DNA of 64,000 nt from JABFRJ01 sp031374735 (GTDB taxonomy: Bacteria; Pseudomonadota; Alphaproteobacteria; Rhizobiales; Hyphomicrobiaceae), in the NCBI GenBank assembly GCA_031374735.1, contig JANMGQ010000235.1:62001-126000 (forward strand), written 5' to 3'. Below are positions 43,669 through 52,687 of this stretch, piece by piece. The position numbers and the translations under genes are program-made. The notes under the pieces were generated by a model, which had not been told where the DNA came from, ran no database searches, and was given only the letters and a program-made list of their open reading frames with translations. Position 1 is the stretch's first letter, and every line of letters begins with the position of its first letter.

Positions 43669-46017
43669 TCACGGCGGTGGCGCAACCGTCCACGTGAAGG
43701 TCTTGAAGTGTACCGCGGCATCGCGTGGCATCTCGCTGCCACGGGTCGTAGGCCGGACCGCCTCGCCGAGCAGATTTCGCAAGACGTCGAGTTCTGGCCG
43801 TGAGGTCGCTTGCGGTGATCCGCGCATGTTCGGCGGGGTTCGGTCTGCAGCTTGACGGCTGATTTCCGTGTCGAAGTTGATCGTCTGCCCTTCGATGGCC
43901 TCGACGAGGATGATCATCAATCGCTCGATGCCGACCGGCATATCCTTTGGAAGCTGCCGGAGATCACTCTTGTACTTCTCCTTGCACGGCGCGAAGTCCA
44001 CGTGGCAGCGGGTCACAATCGCCAGCGGGAACGCTTTGCCGATCGTGCGGCCCATCAGCTTCGTGCCATCCGGGCACGAACTCGTGCCCGATGCCGGCCG
44101 CTCGCGCATGCCATCCGCCATGCCGGCTGCAATGCCGCCATCGGCGTCGAGATAGGCGCAGGTGATATCGACCGGGCGATCTCCCGTATTGTCGATGACA
44201 AGAAACACGACATCGCAATGCAACAGCAATCCGCCATCGCGCGGGTCCAGCAGCTTTGCAGCACGCTGCGTCTCCGCTTTGCTCCAATCCGGTATCGCGT
44301 TCGGACACGCCTTGTCTTCCGCGCGGCGGTTGTCGGTGTAGACCCAGACGTTCATTGTGACCTTGTCAGCGAACGCCGTCTTCGGCGCGCGATCGGCCAC
44401 GTCCAGCAGATTGCGCTGGGCAAGCTGGGCGAGCATATGCACCTCGATGGCGTCTGCGATCTGATCGGCGGTGCCCTCGATGCGCACGGCCGGCGGTGTG
44501 CGCTCGGTCCTGGACGACGTCGATGGCAGGAACTGAAGCACGCCCCGGCCGACGGTGGGGAACGCCAGGTGCACGTCGGCGCGCGCCGGTGCTCCAGGTT
44601 CGAGCCAATGGATGTTCAGCGTCTTGCGGGCTTCGAACGTACGGATCGCGGCGCGTCCCTGCGTGATCCAGTCCTCGGTCTCGCGGCCCGTCGACGGCGG
44701 CTTCGCGACCGTGATGGTGAAGCCGACGGACACCTCGAGCCGCACTGTCCAGCTTGCGTTATCGTCCAAGGTGGCGGGCTGACGTGGTGTACGATCCCGC
44801 AACGGCTCGACCAGGGCAGTGAGAGGCGTGGCCTCCTTCACACGGGCAAAGCCGTCGAGCCGTGCCTGGCGATGCAACGACACGAGATCGCCAGTCTTGA
44901 GCCCGAGGATACTCCCGGCATCGACACGAAGCCCGCCGTCGGCGCGCTTGGCCGTCCACACCCGCTCCGTGCCGGCGAGCTTGAGATGCAGATTGCCCTC
45001 TACGTGCGGTTTTGGCAGCGTGACGTTGAAGCCGCCATAGGCGACCTGCAGCCGGTCGAACAGGGCGGCGTAGCTCTCGGGCTGATGCTGTGTGATCGTG
45101 CGTGCCAGCAGGTGCGTGAAGCCGCCGTGCCACGGGCCTTCGTTGCCGTCGCCGCGCTCCTTGATCGCCGTCTCGATGGCCGAACCGGTCGGCCCCGCCG
45201 CTGCAAAGACGACGATGTTGCCGTCGCGGCTGGCATCCAGCAGTGACGTCTTCACGGGCTGCTGCAGCGAGCGCGTCGCCGCCGGCTTGACGGCCGGCGT
45301 GCGCTTGGCGTCTGGCACGCCCAATGCCGCGAGGTCGATCGAGCGCAGCACGATGCCGGCGGGATTGTTGCTGCGCGTGAGATCGCCGGAGTGGCAGCTG
45401 TCGAAGATCGCCCACACGTTGGCGCGGAAACCCGCTTCCGTCGGCGAGCCGTAGAAGATCGCGTTCAGCTCCTTGTCGAGGATGAAGTTGGTCGGCCGGC
45501 CCTCGTCGTCGAAGCGCGCGTCTGACGGCAGGAACGTTTCGCTCATGCCGTCCTGCTCCTGGCCCGGCTTGTCCGGCGAGTCCGTGATCTCGGGCACCTG
45601 CACGCCGTGGCCGGAGAAATAGACGACCACGACATCGTCCTTGTCGACGGCCTTGGCGCGGATATCCCTCAATGCCTTGAGAATGTTGGCCTTGGTCGGC
45701 TCGCCGGTCTTTGGCGGGGCGCCCGCCGGCAGCCGGTCGGCGAGAATGGTGATTACGGCGTCATCGGCCTTGAAGCCGAGATTCTCGCGCAGCACATGCC
45801 ACATCAGCGCGACGTCGTTGCCGGGCCCTTTCAACGGCTGCAGCCCCCGCTCGCCCCGTTGCGCCTGCGGCGATCCCTTCACCGGCTTCAGCTGCTCATA
45901 GTCGGACACGCCAACGAGCAGCGCGTAGCGCTTGGCGCTCGCGGGGGCGGCGAAGAGGAGGCTGGCCGCGAGCAGGAGCAGCGCGGCAAGTGGGGCGTGG
46001 ATCTGCGGCTTGGTCAT
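43669..46017 (-). CDS. Exported caspase-fold (C14) protein with large C-terminal region
   Basis: The 782-residue protein has a signal peptide (AALLLLAASLLFAAPASA), then a caspase/metacaspase domain: KRYALLVGVSDYEQL, the catalytic His137 in VYFSGHGVQ and Cys208 in WAIFDSCHSGDL. Both residues are intact. The C-terminal 450 residues have beta-rich segments (VERVWTAK-like, WTVRLEVSVGFTITVA, GVLQFLPSTSSRTERTP), resembling the DUF4384-type accessory regions of bacterial caspase-like proteins; cysteines occur in ITCAYLDA and SSCPDGTK. The start MTKPQIHAP (46017) is chosen for its signal peptide. It lies 25 bases downstream of the caspase-WD40 gene. Confidence 0.85.
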   Translation of the reverse strand: MTKPQIHAPLAALLLLAASLLFAAPASAKRYALLVGVSDYEQLKPVKGSPQAQRGERGLQPLKGPGNDVALMWHVLRENLGFKADDAVITILADRLPAGAPPKTGEPTKANILKALRDIRAKAVDKDDVVVVYFSGHGVQVPEITDSPDKPGQEQDGMSETFLPSDARFDDEGRPTNFILDKELNAIFYGSPTEAGFRANVWAIFDSCHSGDLTRSNNPAGIVLRSIDLAALGVPDAKRTPAVKPAATRSLQQPVKTSLLDASRDGNIVVFAAAGPTGSAIETAIKERGDGNEGPWHGGFTHLLARTITQHQPESYAALFDRLQVAYGGFNVTLPKPHVEGNLHLKLAGTERVWTAKRADGGLRVDAGSILGLKTGDLVSLHRQARLDGFARVKEATPLTALVEPLRDRTPRQPATLDDNASWTVRLEVSVGFTITVAKPPSTGRETEDWITQGRAAIRTFEARKTLNIHWLEPGAPARADVHLAFPTVGRGVLQFLPSTSSRTERTPPAVRIEGTADQIADAIEVHMLAQLAQRNLLDVADRAPKTAFADKVTMNVWVYTDNRRAEDKACPNAIPDWSKAETQRAAKLLDPRDGGLLLHCDVVFLVIDNTGDRPVDITCAYLDADGGIAAGMADGMRERPASGTSSCPDGTKLMGRTIGKAFPLAIVTRCHVDFAPCKEKYKSDLRQLPKDMPVGIERLMIILVEAIEGQTINFDTEISRQAADRTPPNMRGSPQATSRPELDVLRNLLGEAVRPTTRGSEMPRDAAVHFKTFTWTVAPPP

Positions 46018-46042
46018 GGGGAATGTCCGGGGGCGCACGACG

Positions 46043-49000
46043 TCACGGCTTGCTGGCGGCCGCCTCGATCGGGCCGTTGTGATACGGCCATTTCTTGAGG
46101 TCGATGCACCACTGCGGCACTGGCGGCACATTGGTGATATAGATCGCCTTGCGCTGCTCGGGTGTGAGGCAGCGGGGCATGCTGGCCTTCAGATGGTCGA
46201 CGAGATGCTGTGTGGACGTGAATGCTGGCCAGATTCGAGCTGACTTGTCTGAGGATGCGGTGATAATCTTGCTGCCGTCGGGGGAGAAGGCCACCGACAA
46301 GACAAAATCGGAGTGTCCTGCGAGGACAGCGATTTCGCGGCCGTTGCTGTCCCAGAGAATTGCAATGTTGTCCGCCCCAGTAACGATGAGATTGCCATCT
46401 CGACTAAAGCTGTAGGCCTCTCCAGCGCTCCCTCGCAGCTCAGCCAGCCGTTCACCGGTCGCGGACCACAATTGGCTCCCCCCTAGCCACGATCCCGTAA
46501 GAAGTCGTCTCCCATCCGGGCTGAACCGAGCACGAACGAAAGTATTGTCTGGCAAACTAAAGGCGACGAGTTGCTTACCGGTCGTGTCCCACACCCGCGC
46601 TGTGCGGTCGACGGAGGTCGTAACAATCCGATTGCTGTCCGCACTAAGCTCCACATCAGTGACATCGCCGGTGTGGCCAACCAACGCCGCAACTTCGCGG
46701 CCATTGATATCCCAAACGCGAGCGGTGCCATCGCTAGACGCCGTAACGATGTAGCGCCCGTCATTGCTCACACGGGCCATATTCACTTTTTCGCGGTGAC
46801 CAGACAAAACTCCGATGTTCCGTCCGTCAACATCCCAAAGGCGCGCCGTTTTGTCATTTGACGCGGTCACAATTCGGCGGCCGTCAGGGCTAAATGCGAC
46901 TGAGTTCACCCACTCCATATGCCCTCGCAAAACCGCGACTTCCTGTCCGTCGGCGCCCCACAGGCGCACGGCGTCTCCGCGGGCGAGCGTAGCCAGGCGT
47001 CGGCCATCCGGGCTGAATTGGGCAGACCAAACCGGACCTTCGTGTCCACGCAAGACGGCAATATCCCGGCCCGCAGCGTCCCAAATGCGGGCAGTGTTAT
47101 CCTCCGAACCCGTCACGGCGAGTCGCCTGTCGGGACTGATTGCGGCAGTATTCACCGCTGCATCGTGACTGCGGAGAATGACTATATTGTCGCTTTCGGC
47201 ATCCCAAAGACGCGCCGTGTTGTCGTCTGAGGCAGTGATGATGCGACGACCGTCAGGGCTGAAGGATGCCCGAGTGACCGGACTGAGATGACCATTCAAG
47301 ATAAATAGTTCTTTACCGTCACCGGTCAAAACTCGCGGTGTCCCTTCAGCGGACGTGGCGACGATTCGTTGACTGTCGGGACTAAAGGTGACGGGCTTGT
47401 CGCCCCAGCCGCGCCGAAACAGCTCAGCGCCTTGGCCACGGATAACAGAAAGCTCCTTACCATCTGCATCCCAAACGCGCGCCGAGTTGTCGTCGGACAC
47501 GGTGATGATGCGACGACCGTCGGGGCTGAACGTGGCAGTCTTCACTTCCCCCACATGCCCGCGAAGCACCGCGATTGCCCTACCATCTCCCCCCCAAAGG
47601 CGCGCCGTATGGTCGCTTGAAGCGGTGACGATCCTGCCGTCGGGGCCGAAGGAAGCTGAAACGACCGGCGCCTCGTGCCCTGTCAAAATGAACAATTGCT
47701 GCCCTTGGGCATTCCACAGTCGCGCGGTCCTATCGCTCGAAGCGGTGACGATGCGCCCGCCATCTGAGTTGAATATGGCAAAATTGATAGATTCGGTATG
47801 CCCGGTGAGGACCGCAACTTTCTTGCCATCAAAACGATAAACCCGTGCTGCACTCTCTTCCGACGCAATCACAAAGTGGAGTCCATCGGGGCTGAAGGCG
47901 ACAGAGTTGATGATCTTACCTTCATATTCACGGAGGACGGCTATTTCTTTGCCATTGATGTCCCATACGCGTGCTGGATTCAAGTTTGAGGTGGTGAGAA
48001 TGTGACGATCATCCGGGCTAAATGTCGCCGAACGGACCCAGTTCTCATGCCCGCGCAATACAGCCAGCTCGTTCCCGTCACCACTCCACAGGCGCGCTGT
48101 CTTATCATTTGAGAGAGTGACCAGACGGTCGCCCACAGGACTAAAAATGACCGTGCGTACCCCGCTTTCGTGACCTCGCAGGACGGCGACTTCTCTCCCG
48201 GATGCGTCCCACACGCGTGCAGTTGTGTCGTCCGACGCGGTAACGATGCGTCGGCCATCGGGGCTGAAGGCGACCTCGTTCACACTGCCTTCATGCGCCA
48301 GCACGGCTCTTTCGCCCAAGACTTTGCCGGCCGACAGACTGGAGGTTAGCGCCGCCGTCGCTTTTGACACGTAAGGGCGTTCGCGACCATAGGTGTCTGC
48401 AGTGTCCGGGATGCCTTCGAGTGCGATCAGCGCCGCGTCAACAGCACGGCCCTCCTTGAGCAAGGTTTCCGAAACGCGGGCGACGAAGTGCGCATTGCGG
48501 ACGGCCAGCTCAAATTGACCCTTCTTGAGGTTCGCCGAGGCGGTTTCGAGGTCGTTCTGTGCAATGCCAATCGTGTTGCGAGCCACCTTCAGTTGCTCGG
48601 TCAGCACCGCAATGCTCACGCACTCCTTCCCCGCCAAACACATATCCGGCGAACCGCCGAGGCCGAGCACGGTTGGCACCTGCGTGTCCTTCGACTCGCG
48701 CGCGACCTGCACCGAGACGATCTCCAGCAACTCGCGGAAGGGCGCGTGGCGGTTTTCCTCCATGACTGCCAGCAGCGCCGTGGCGAAGGGCGAGTTCTTC
48801 CCCGCCGGCCCATCGCCGGCCTTGCCGCCGTCGCCGGTCGAGTGCGCGATGACAACGCGGCTGTCACTGTAGGACGCCATCGGCATAGCCGCGCGGAAAC
48901 TGAAGTCGCTGCCCGACCGGCGCTTGCAGTTGGCGAACGGATTGTCCCGGCAGGCATCAAAAATGAAGATCTGCTTCGGCACGCCGCGTGCGGCTTCGAT

Positions 49001-49468
49001 GACATCGTTCATCGAGATGGCGCTGTAGGCCTCGCTGCGGGCGCAATCGAGTTCGGCATCGACGGAGGCGAGGATGTTGGCCTCCTTGCCGCGTTGCTTT
49101 GCGACCATGCCGTGGCCAGCGTAGAAGACGAGCACCTCGTCCGCGCCCTTGGCGACGAGCTCGCGAAAATCAGAGATGGCGACCTCGAAGTCCTTCTGGA
49201 TGAGGTTCTTGTGCAATTGAACCGCGAACCCGTTCGCTTCCAGGAGTTTCGCGATCGCCTCGGCGTCGCGCACGGGGTTGTTCAGATCGAGGAAGCGCTC
49301 GCGTGTCGATTGGCTGGCAGCGGTGCTGCGGCTCGCGGCCTTCTCGGCCTCGGTCGGCTGGTATTTCTCGTTGCCGATGACGAGCGCGATGCGCCGCGCG
49401 CTCACCGGTTGGGCCGCAGCCACAAGCACCGCCACGACGCAGGCAAAGATGGTCACGATGCGGATCAT
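46043..49468 (-). CDS. Exported caspase-fold protein with 17 WD40 repeats
   Basis: The 1141-residue protein has a signal peptide (VTIFACVVAVLVAAAQPVSA). Its N-terminal caspase domain begins RRIALVIGNEKYQ, with His119 in VFYAGHGMV and Cys173 in FIFDACRDNPF, all intact. A helical linker (about 285-385, with VLTEQLKVARNTIGIAQNDL) leads to about 17 WD40 units between residues 391 and 1080, each near 41 residues with FSPDGRRIVTASDD and ARVWD motifs. These would make at least two beta-propellers for protein binding. The tail contains CLTPEQRKAIYITNVPP, common in related WD40 proteins. It leads the six-gene minus-strand operon and probably recognises or scaffolds the targets. Confidence 0.9.
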   Translation of the reverse strand: MIRIVTIFACVVAVLVAAAQPVSARRIALVIGNEKYQPTEAEKAASRSTAASQSTRERFLDLNNPVRDAEAIAKLLEANGFAVQLHKNLIQKDFEVAISDFRELVAKGADEVLVFYAGHGMVAKQRGKEANILASVDAELDCARSEAYSAISMNDVIEAARGVPKQIFIFDACRDNPFANCKRRSGSDFSFRAAMPMASYSDSRVVIAHSTGDGGKAGDGPAGKNSPFATALLAVMEENRHAPFRELLEIVSVQVARESKDTQVPTVLGLGGSPDMCLAGKECVSIAVLTEQLKVARNTIGIAQNDLETASANLKKGQFELAVRNAHFVARVSETLLKEGRAVDAALIALEGIPDTADTYGRERPYVSKATAALTSSLSAGKVLGERAVLAHEGSVNEVAFSPDGRRIVTASDDTTARVWDASGREVAVLRGHESGVRTVIFSPVGDRLVTLSNDKTARLWSGDGNELAVLRGHENWVRSATFSPDDRHILTTSNLNPARVWDINGKEIAVLREYEGKIINSVAFSPDGLHFVIASEESAARVYRFDGKKVAVLTGHTESINFAIFNSDGGRIVTASSDRTARLWNAQGQQLFILTGHEAPVVSASFGPDGRIVTASSDHTARLWGGDGRAIAVLRGHVGEVKTATFSPDGRRIITVSDDNSARVWDADGKELSVIRGQGAELFRRGWGDKPVTFSPDSQRIVATSAEGTPRVLTGDGKELFILNGHLSPVTRASFSPDGRRIITASDDNTARLWDAESDNIVILRSHDAAVNTAAISPDRRLAVTGSEDNTARIWDAAGRDIAVLRGHEGPVWSAQFSPDGRRLATLARGDAVRLWGADGQEVAVLRGHMEWVNSVAFSPDGRRIVTASNDKTARLWDVDGRNIGVLSGHREKVNMARVSNDGRYIVTASSDGTARVWDINGREVAALVGHTGDVTDVELSADSNRIVTTSVDRTARVWDTTGKQLVAFSLPDNTFVRARFSPDGRRLLTGSWLGGSQLWSATGERLAELRGSAGEAYSFSRDGNLIVTGADNIAILWDSNGREIAVLAGHSDFVLSVAFSPDGSKIITASSDKSARIWPAFTSTQHLVDHLKASMPRCLTPEQRKAIYITNVPPVPQWCIDLKKWPYHNGPIEAAASKP
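46229..48298 (-). repeat. Tandem WD40-coding repeats, about 17 units of roughly 123 bases
   Basis: This is the internal repeat array of the caspase-WD40 gene. Units repeat at about 120-126 bases. The nucleotide core (antisense view) recurs as cgtcggggctgaa with acgatgcg nearby. Similarity at the DNA level is visible between several units, so the array may change copy number by recombination. Confidence 0.85.
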
Positions 49469-49806
49469 GATCAGCGCCCCTAGAAATGCACGATAGAATG
49501 AATAATGCTGAGGGCATGTCAGCAGATCGCCCGCGCGGGGTCAATCAGCGGTCTGTGGCAATGATCCCTGGCACCAGCCTGAGTTTTCCAGTCAGAGCAG
49601 TGCGGAATAAATTGCCGAGACCGTCGACTGGGTGTCTGACCGAGGTCAGTCACCACCGCAAGTCCGGCATGCCGTACAGCTTGAAAATTGTTGCCGTGGC
49701 GTCGTCCCCCTGGACATGCGCAGGCTCGTCTCACAATATCGCACCAAAAAACATTGCAAATTGGCGTCTACGCAATCGGCACAACACATCATTACGGAGC
49801 GATTCC
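49469..49806. promoter_or_regulatory. Divergent promoter region of the caspase operon and the metalloprotease
   Basis: These 338 bases must contain the promoter of the six-gene minus-strand operon and that of the plus-strand metalloprotease. The half nearest the metalloprotease is A/T-richer (ttgaaaattgttgcc near 49680; accaaaaaacattgcaaattgg near 49741). It carries the third copy of the gtgtctgacc palindrome. No other regulatory site can be assigned. Confidence 0.45.
49631..49654. repeat. Palindrome copy 3, gtgtctgacc/ggtcagtcac
   Basis: The left arm ggtgtctgacc is identical to the copies at 19569 and 19649, and the right arm ggtcagtcacc differs by one exchanged base pair. It lies within the divergent promoter region of the protease block. 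Confidence 0.75.
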
Positions 49807-50880
49807 ATGCGCATCCCAGCACTTTTATCGACACTGGTCGTCGCGACGGCAACCGCACTGCTCACGCCCCCCGCTGCCGCGCAAAGCGAGCCCGAGGGTA
49901 TCGGCGCTGTGCTTGAAGGCTATCCACTCAATCTCGCGCGGGCCATTTCGAATTACCGCAAGCGCATTCGCGACGACGTCGGCCTGCTGACCGAAGGCGC
50001 GCCCAAAGGCGTCGCCTCCATGCTCTGGATCTGGCGCACGGACATGCAGAGGAAAATAACCGTGTGCGTCGACGACACGGCGCCTGTGCCGGTGCGCAAG
50101 ATGGTCGTCGACGCGGCGATGGAGTGGACGCGCGATCCGCGCGTGCACATTCCGCTCGATTTCGGACTGTCGTCCGACGGTGTGCCACGCGCGTGCTGGA
50201 AGCCAGGCACGCCCAACGCAACAAAGCCCGACAAGCCCCACGACATCCGCGTTTTCTTCAACGCCGGCCGCTGGTCGGTGATCGGCAGCCAGTCGGTGAA
50301 CCCACAAGTGATGACATCGACCTTTGACCCGTCCATGAACTTGCAGGGGCTTGAGCGCACGCGCATGCACAACGCGGGCGAGGTCGCGGAAGCGCGGCGC
50401 ATCATCACGCACGAATTCGGCCATGCCCTCGGCCTCGAACATGAACATCAGCACCCGCGCAATGCGTGTGTGAACGAGTTCGATGACGAGGGGCTCTCGA
50501 AATTTCTGTCGGATCTGGGCTGGGATCTGCAGAAGTTCCGCACCAACTTCGATCTCCTCGCCGACGCGGGCGTGCTGGTTGACGGCGAACAGCCCGACGC
50601 CAAGTCGATCATGTACTACAAGCTGCCGAAGTCGATCTTCAAGGCGAGCGCCCCGGCGCGGTGTGCGATCGACAGCGAGAACGTCGTCATCTCGCAGCGC
50701 GATCGCGATTTCCTGCCCGAACTGTATCCGAAGGCGACCGCCGATCAGGTCGCACTGCTGCAGAAGCGGCGGGATCGGATGACACAGCAGTTTGCCGCGA
50801 AAGCCAACAAGGACGGAGGGCCCGTCGCCGCCATCCAATCCAAAGGGCAGACATTGCTCGGCGATGTGTTTGCGGACTGA
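49807..50880 (+). CDS. Exported HExxHxxGxxH zinc metalloprotease
   Basis: The 357-residue protein has a signal peptide (LSTLVVATATALLTPPAAAQ) and the extended zinc motif THEFGHALGLEHEHQHP, with His202, Glu203, His206 and His212, typical of metzincin-like (M10/M12A-type) proteases. The stretch SIMYYKLP supplies the Met-turn-like position (IMYY). A domain of about 200 residues precedes the motif, with KITVCVDDTAPVPVRKMVVD. It is divergent from the caspase-WD40 operon. ATG 49807 has cggag seven bases upstream. A secreted or periplasmic peptidase; substrate unknown. Confidence 0.85.
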   Translation: MRIPALLSTLVVATATALLTPPAAAQSEPEGIGAVLEGYPLNLARAISNYRKRIRDDVGLLTEGAPKGVASMLWIWRTDMQRKITVCVDDTAPVPVRKMVVDAAMEWTRDPRVHIPLDFGLSSDGVPRACWKPGTPNATKPDKPHDIRVFFNAGRWSVIGSQSVNPQVMTSTFDPSMNLQGLERTRMHNAGEVAEARRIITHEFGHALGLEHEHQHPRNACVNEFDDEGLSKFLSDLGWDLQKFRTNFDLLADAGVLVDGEQPDAKSIMYYKLPKSIFKASAPARCAIDSENVVISQRDRDFLPELYPKATADQVALLQKRRDRMTQQFAAKANKDGGPVAAIQSKGQTLLGDVFAD

Positions 50881-50916
50881 TGCCCGGGTTCAGGTCCCGG
50901 CTGAAGCGCGCTGCCG

Positions 50917-52443
50917 TTACTTCTTGTCGTAACGCCAATAGCGGCCCGATGCTGCGCCGGCCGCGAGATACCCGCGCGCGGCTGGCGGCTCGCGCTTTGT
51001 GAGCAGCCGGCGCAGATCCTCGATCAGCGGTTGGCGGTCGCCGAATTCGCTGTGGTTTGCGGCGAACGAGGACGTGCTGACCTTGCTGATGTCGATGCTG
51101 TCGACGCCGGCGACGAGCGGCGGCCCTTCGAGCGGGACGTCACCGGCGCGCACGAAGCCGCCTGCGACCTTCTTTGACACCTGCAGCACGATATCGTTTG
51201 CGGAGGCATACAGCGTCACGCCCGCAGCAACCGTGCCAGCCAGCCGCACCGCAGATTCATTGAACAGGTGGCGTGACACGTCGGGGGCCGCGAATATCAC
51301 TTCGTTGAGCTTGATGTCGGGGATATTGCCACCGGCGGCCGCAATATCGCGCAGGCGGGCCAGCGCTTCGAGCGTCGGGTCGGAGCCCATGCTGTGGGCA
51401 ATGAGGCTGACGCGCGTGATACCGGGAACACTTGCGATGCGCTGCAGCATCTCTGTCAGACCGCTGCGCGAGATGCGCGCGGCATCGATGTCGTGCCGGT
51501 AGTCGAGCGTGGCCCCGCGCGAGGGCCAGCTGTAGGCGGCGACCGGGCCATCGAACTGCATGTCGTGCGCCAGTTGCGCGAGGCGGAACAGCGACTCGTC
51601 AAACGACACGTTGTAGCCATGGACAAACACCAGCGCGTGCCCGGGGAACGACGTCGCCTGGTTGGTGACGCGCGCCATGGACGCCGCGAACGCGGCGCCA
51701 TCCATCACGTCAACGGCGGCGATGGTGAAGTCTCGCGCCGGGTCCTCTTTGCGATACTGAAAGGAGAACACGTAGAAATCCTTCATCGGCCGCGGGATGG
51801 TGCCCTTGTCGCGACTGGTCGGTATGGTGACGACGGCCTCGCCCCACGCCAGCGCATCGCCAACGTCGCCGCCGAAGGTGGCAAGTGTGATCTCCCGCTG
51901 ATCCTTCTTGAAAGTGCGATCCTTGAGCCGCGCCCTGTTGGTCGCGAAGTGGACCAGCACCTCGTGGAACTTCGGTTTGCCGACGTCGGATATATCCGCG
52001 GGGCGACGCACTGCGGGGAGCGACGGCGCCTGCAGGCTCCAGACCTCAAGCGTCGCGCGCATCGTTGATGGCAGGACTGTGAGCAGCAGGGACGCGGGCA
52101 CCAGTGCCTCAGTCGTGCGATTGATGTCGCGTGTCGGCTTGCCGTCGGCAGCGTCGAGGGTGATGCGGCGATCTTCGATGTGCTGCTGCCCGTTGCCGTA
52201 CGTGATTGCGAGCCGCGTCAGCGTGATCGCGCCTTGGCGCGGCGTGAGGCGGAGCGCGCGCGAACGCGCGATGTCGTCTGCGAACGCAATCGCGCGCTCG
52301 GTCTCTCGACCCGGCTCGATGTCGATCGTCTGCACGAGCACCCAGCGCGGCTCCTGGGCACGCGCCGGCTGGCAAAAGCCGACGACCAGAAAGGCGGCGA
52401 TGAGATTGAGCGCAATGGCGCGAGACGCGGACGAGCACAGCAT
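50917..52443 (-). CDS. Exported alpha/beta hydrolase of the DUF900 family
   Basis: The 508-residue protein has an N-terminal export signal (IALNLIAAFLVVGFCQPARA). A family-like beta-rich N-domain and then a DUF900-type alpha/beta hydrolase follow: HALVFVHGYNVSFDESLFRL (oxyanion region), DGPVAAYSWPSRGATLDYRH and the nucleophile elbow SLIAHSMGSDPT with Ser351. The C-terminus ends ASGRYWRYDKK, which matches the ending of the caspase-DUF900 fusion next door. It is probably an esterase or lipase; substrate not known. It lies between the metalloprotease and the fusion gene on the opposite strand. ATG 52443 has agggggt five bases upstream. Confidence 0.82.
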   Translation of the reverse strand: MLCSSASRAIALNLIAAFLVVGFCQPARAQEPRWVLVQTIDIEPGRETERAIAFADDIARSRALRLTPRQGAITLTRLAITYGNGQQHIEDRRITLDAADGKPTRDINRTTEALVPASLLLTVLPSTMRATLEVWSLQAPSLPAVRRPADISDVGKPKFHEVLVHFATNRARLKDRTFKKDQREITLATFGGDVGDALAWGEAVVTIPTSRDKGTIPRPMKDFYVFSFQYRKEDPARDFTIAAVDVMDGAAFAASMARVTNQATSFPGHALVFVHGYNVSFDESLFRLAQLAHDMQFDGPVAAYSWPSRGATLDYRHDIDAARISRSGLTEMLQRIASVPGITRVSLIAHSMGSDPTLEALARLRDIAAAGGNIPDIKLNEVIFAAPDVSRHLFNESAVRLAGTVAAGVTLYASANDIVLQVSKKVAGGFVRAGDVPLEGPPLVAGVDSIDISKVSTSSFAANHSEFGDRQPLIEDLRRLLTKREPPAARGYLAAGAASGRYWRYDKK

Positions 52444-52687
52444 CCAGACCCCCTGTAATTTGGGGCAACGTTGGCACGGCTCGTGAAGACGACGCAATGG
52501 TTGCTTGGTCATGAGCGGTCATGTGCGGTTATGACGCTTCGGCGCAGCATGAGCGGTATGCGGATCTTGCCCTGAGTGTGTTGGTTGAGCTGAGCTTGTC
52601 AGCGCAAAGTTTGCGTGCCTATTTGGACAGATTAGATCGATGCTTTCCTCCGCTCACTTACTATCGAAGCCACCGCTGGGGTGTACC

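Noticed and set aside
43852..45246. A 464-codon plus-strand frame antisense to the caspase gene
   Set aside because: Shadow of the caspase gene; the product has the typical Arg/His/Leu mix of an antisense frame and no motif.
46229..48298. The repeated units were considered as a CRISPR-like array
   Set aside because: They are longer (about 123 bases), diverged, without spacers, and translate in frame to WD40 motifs.
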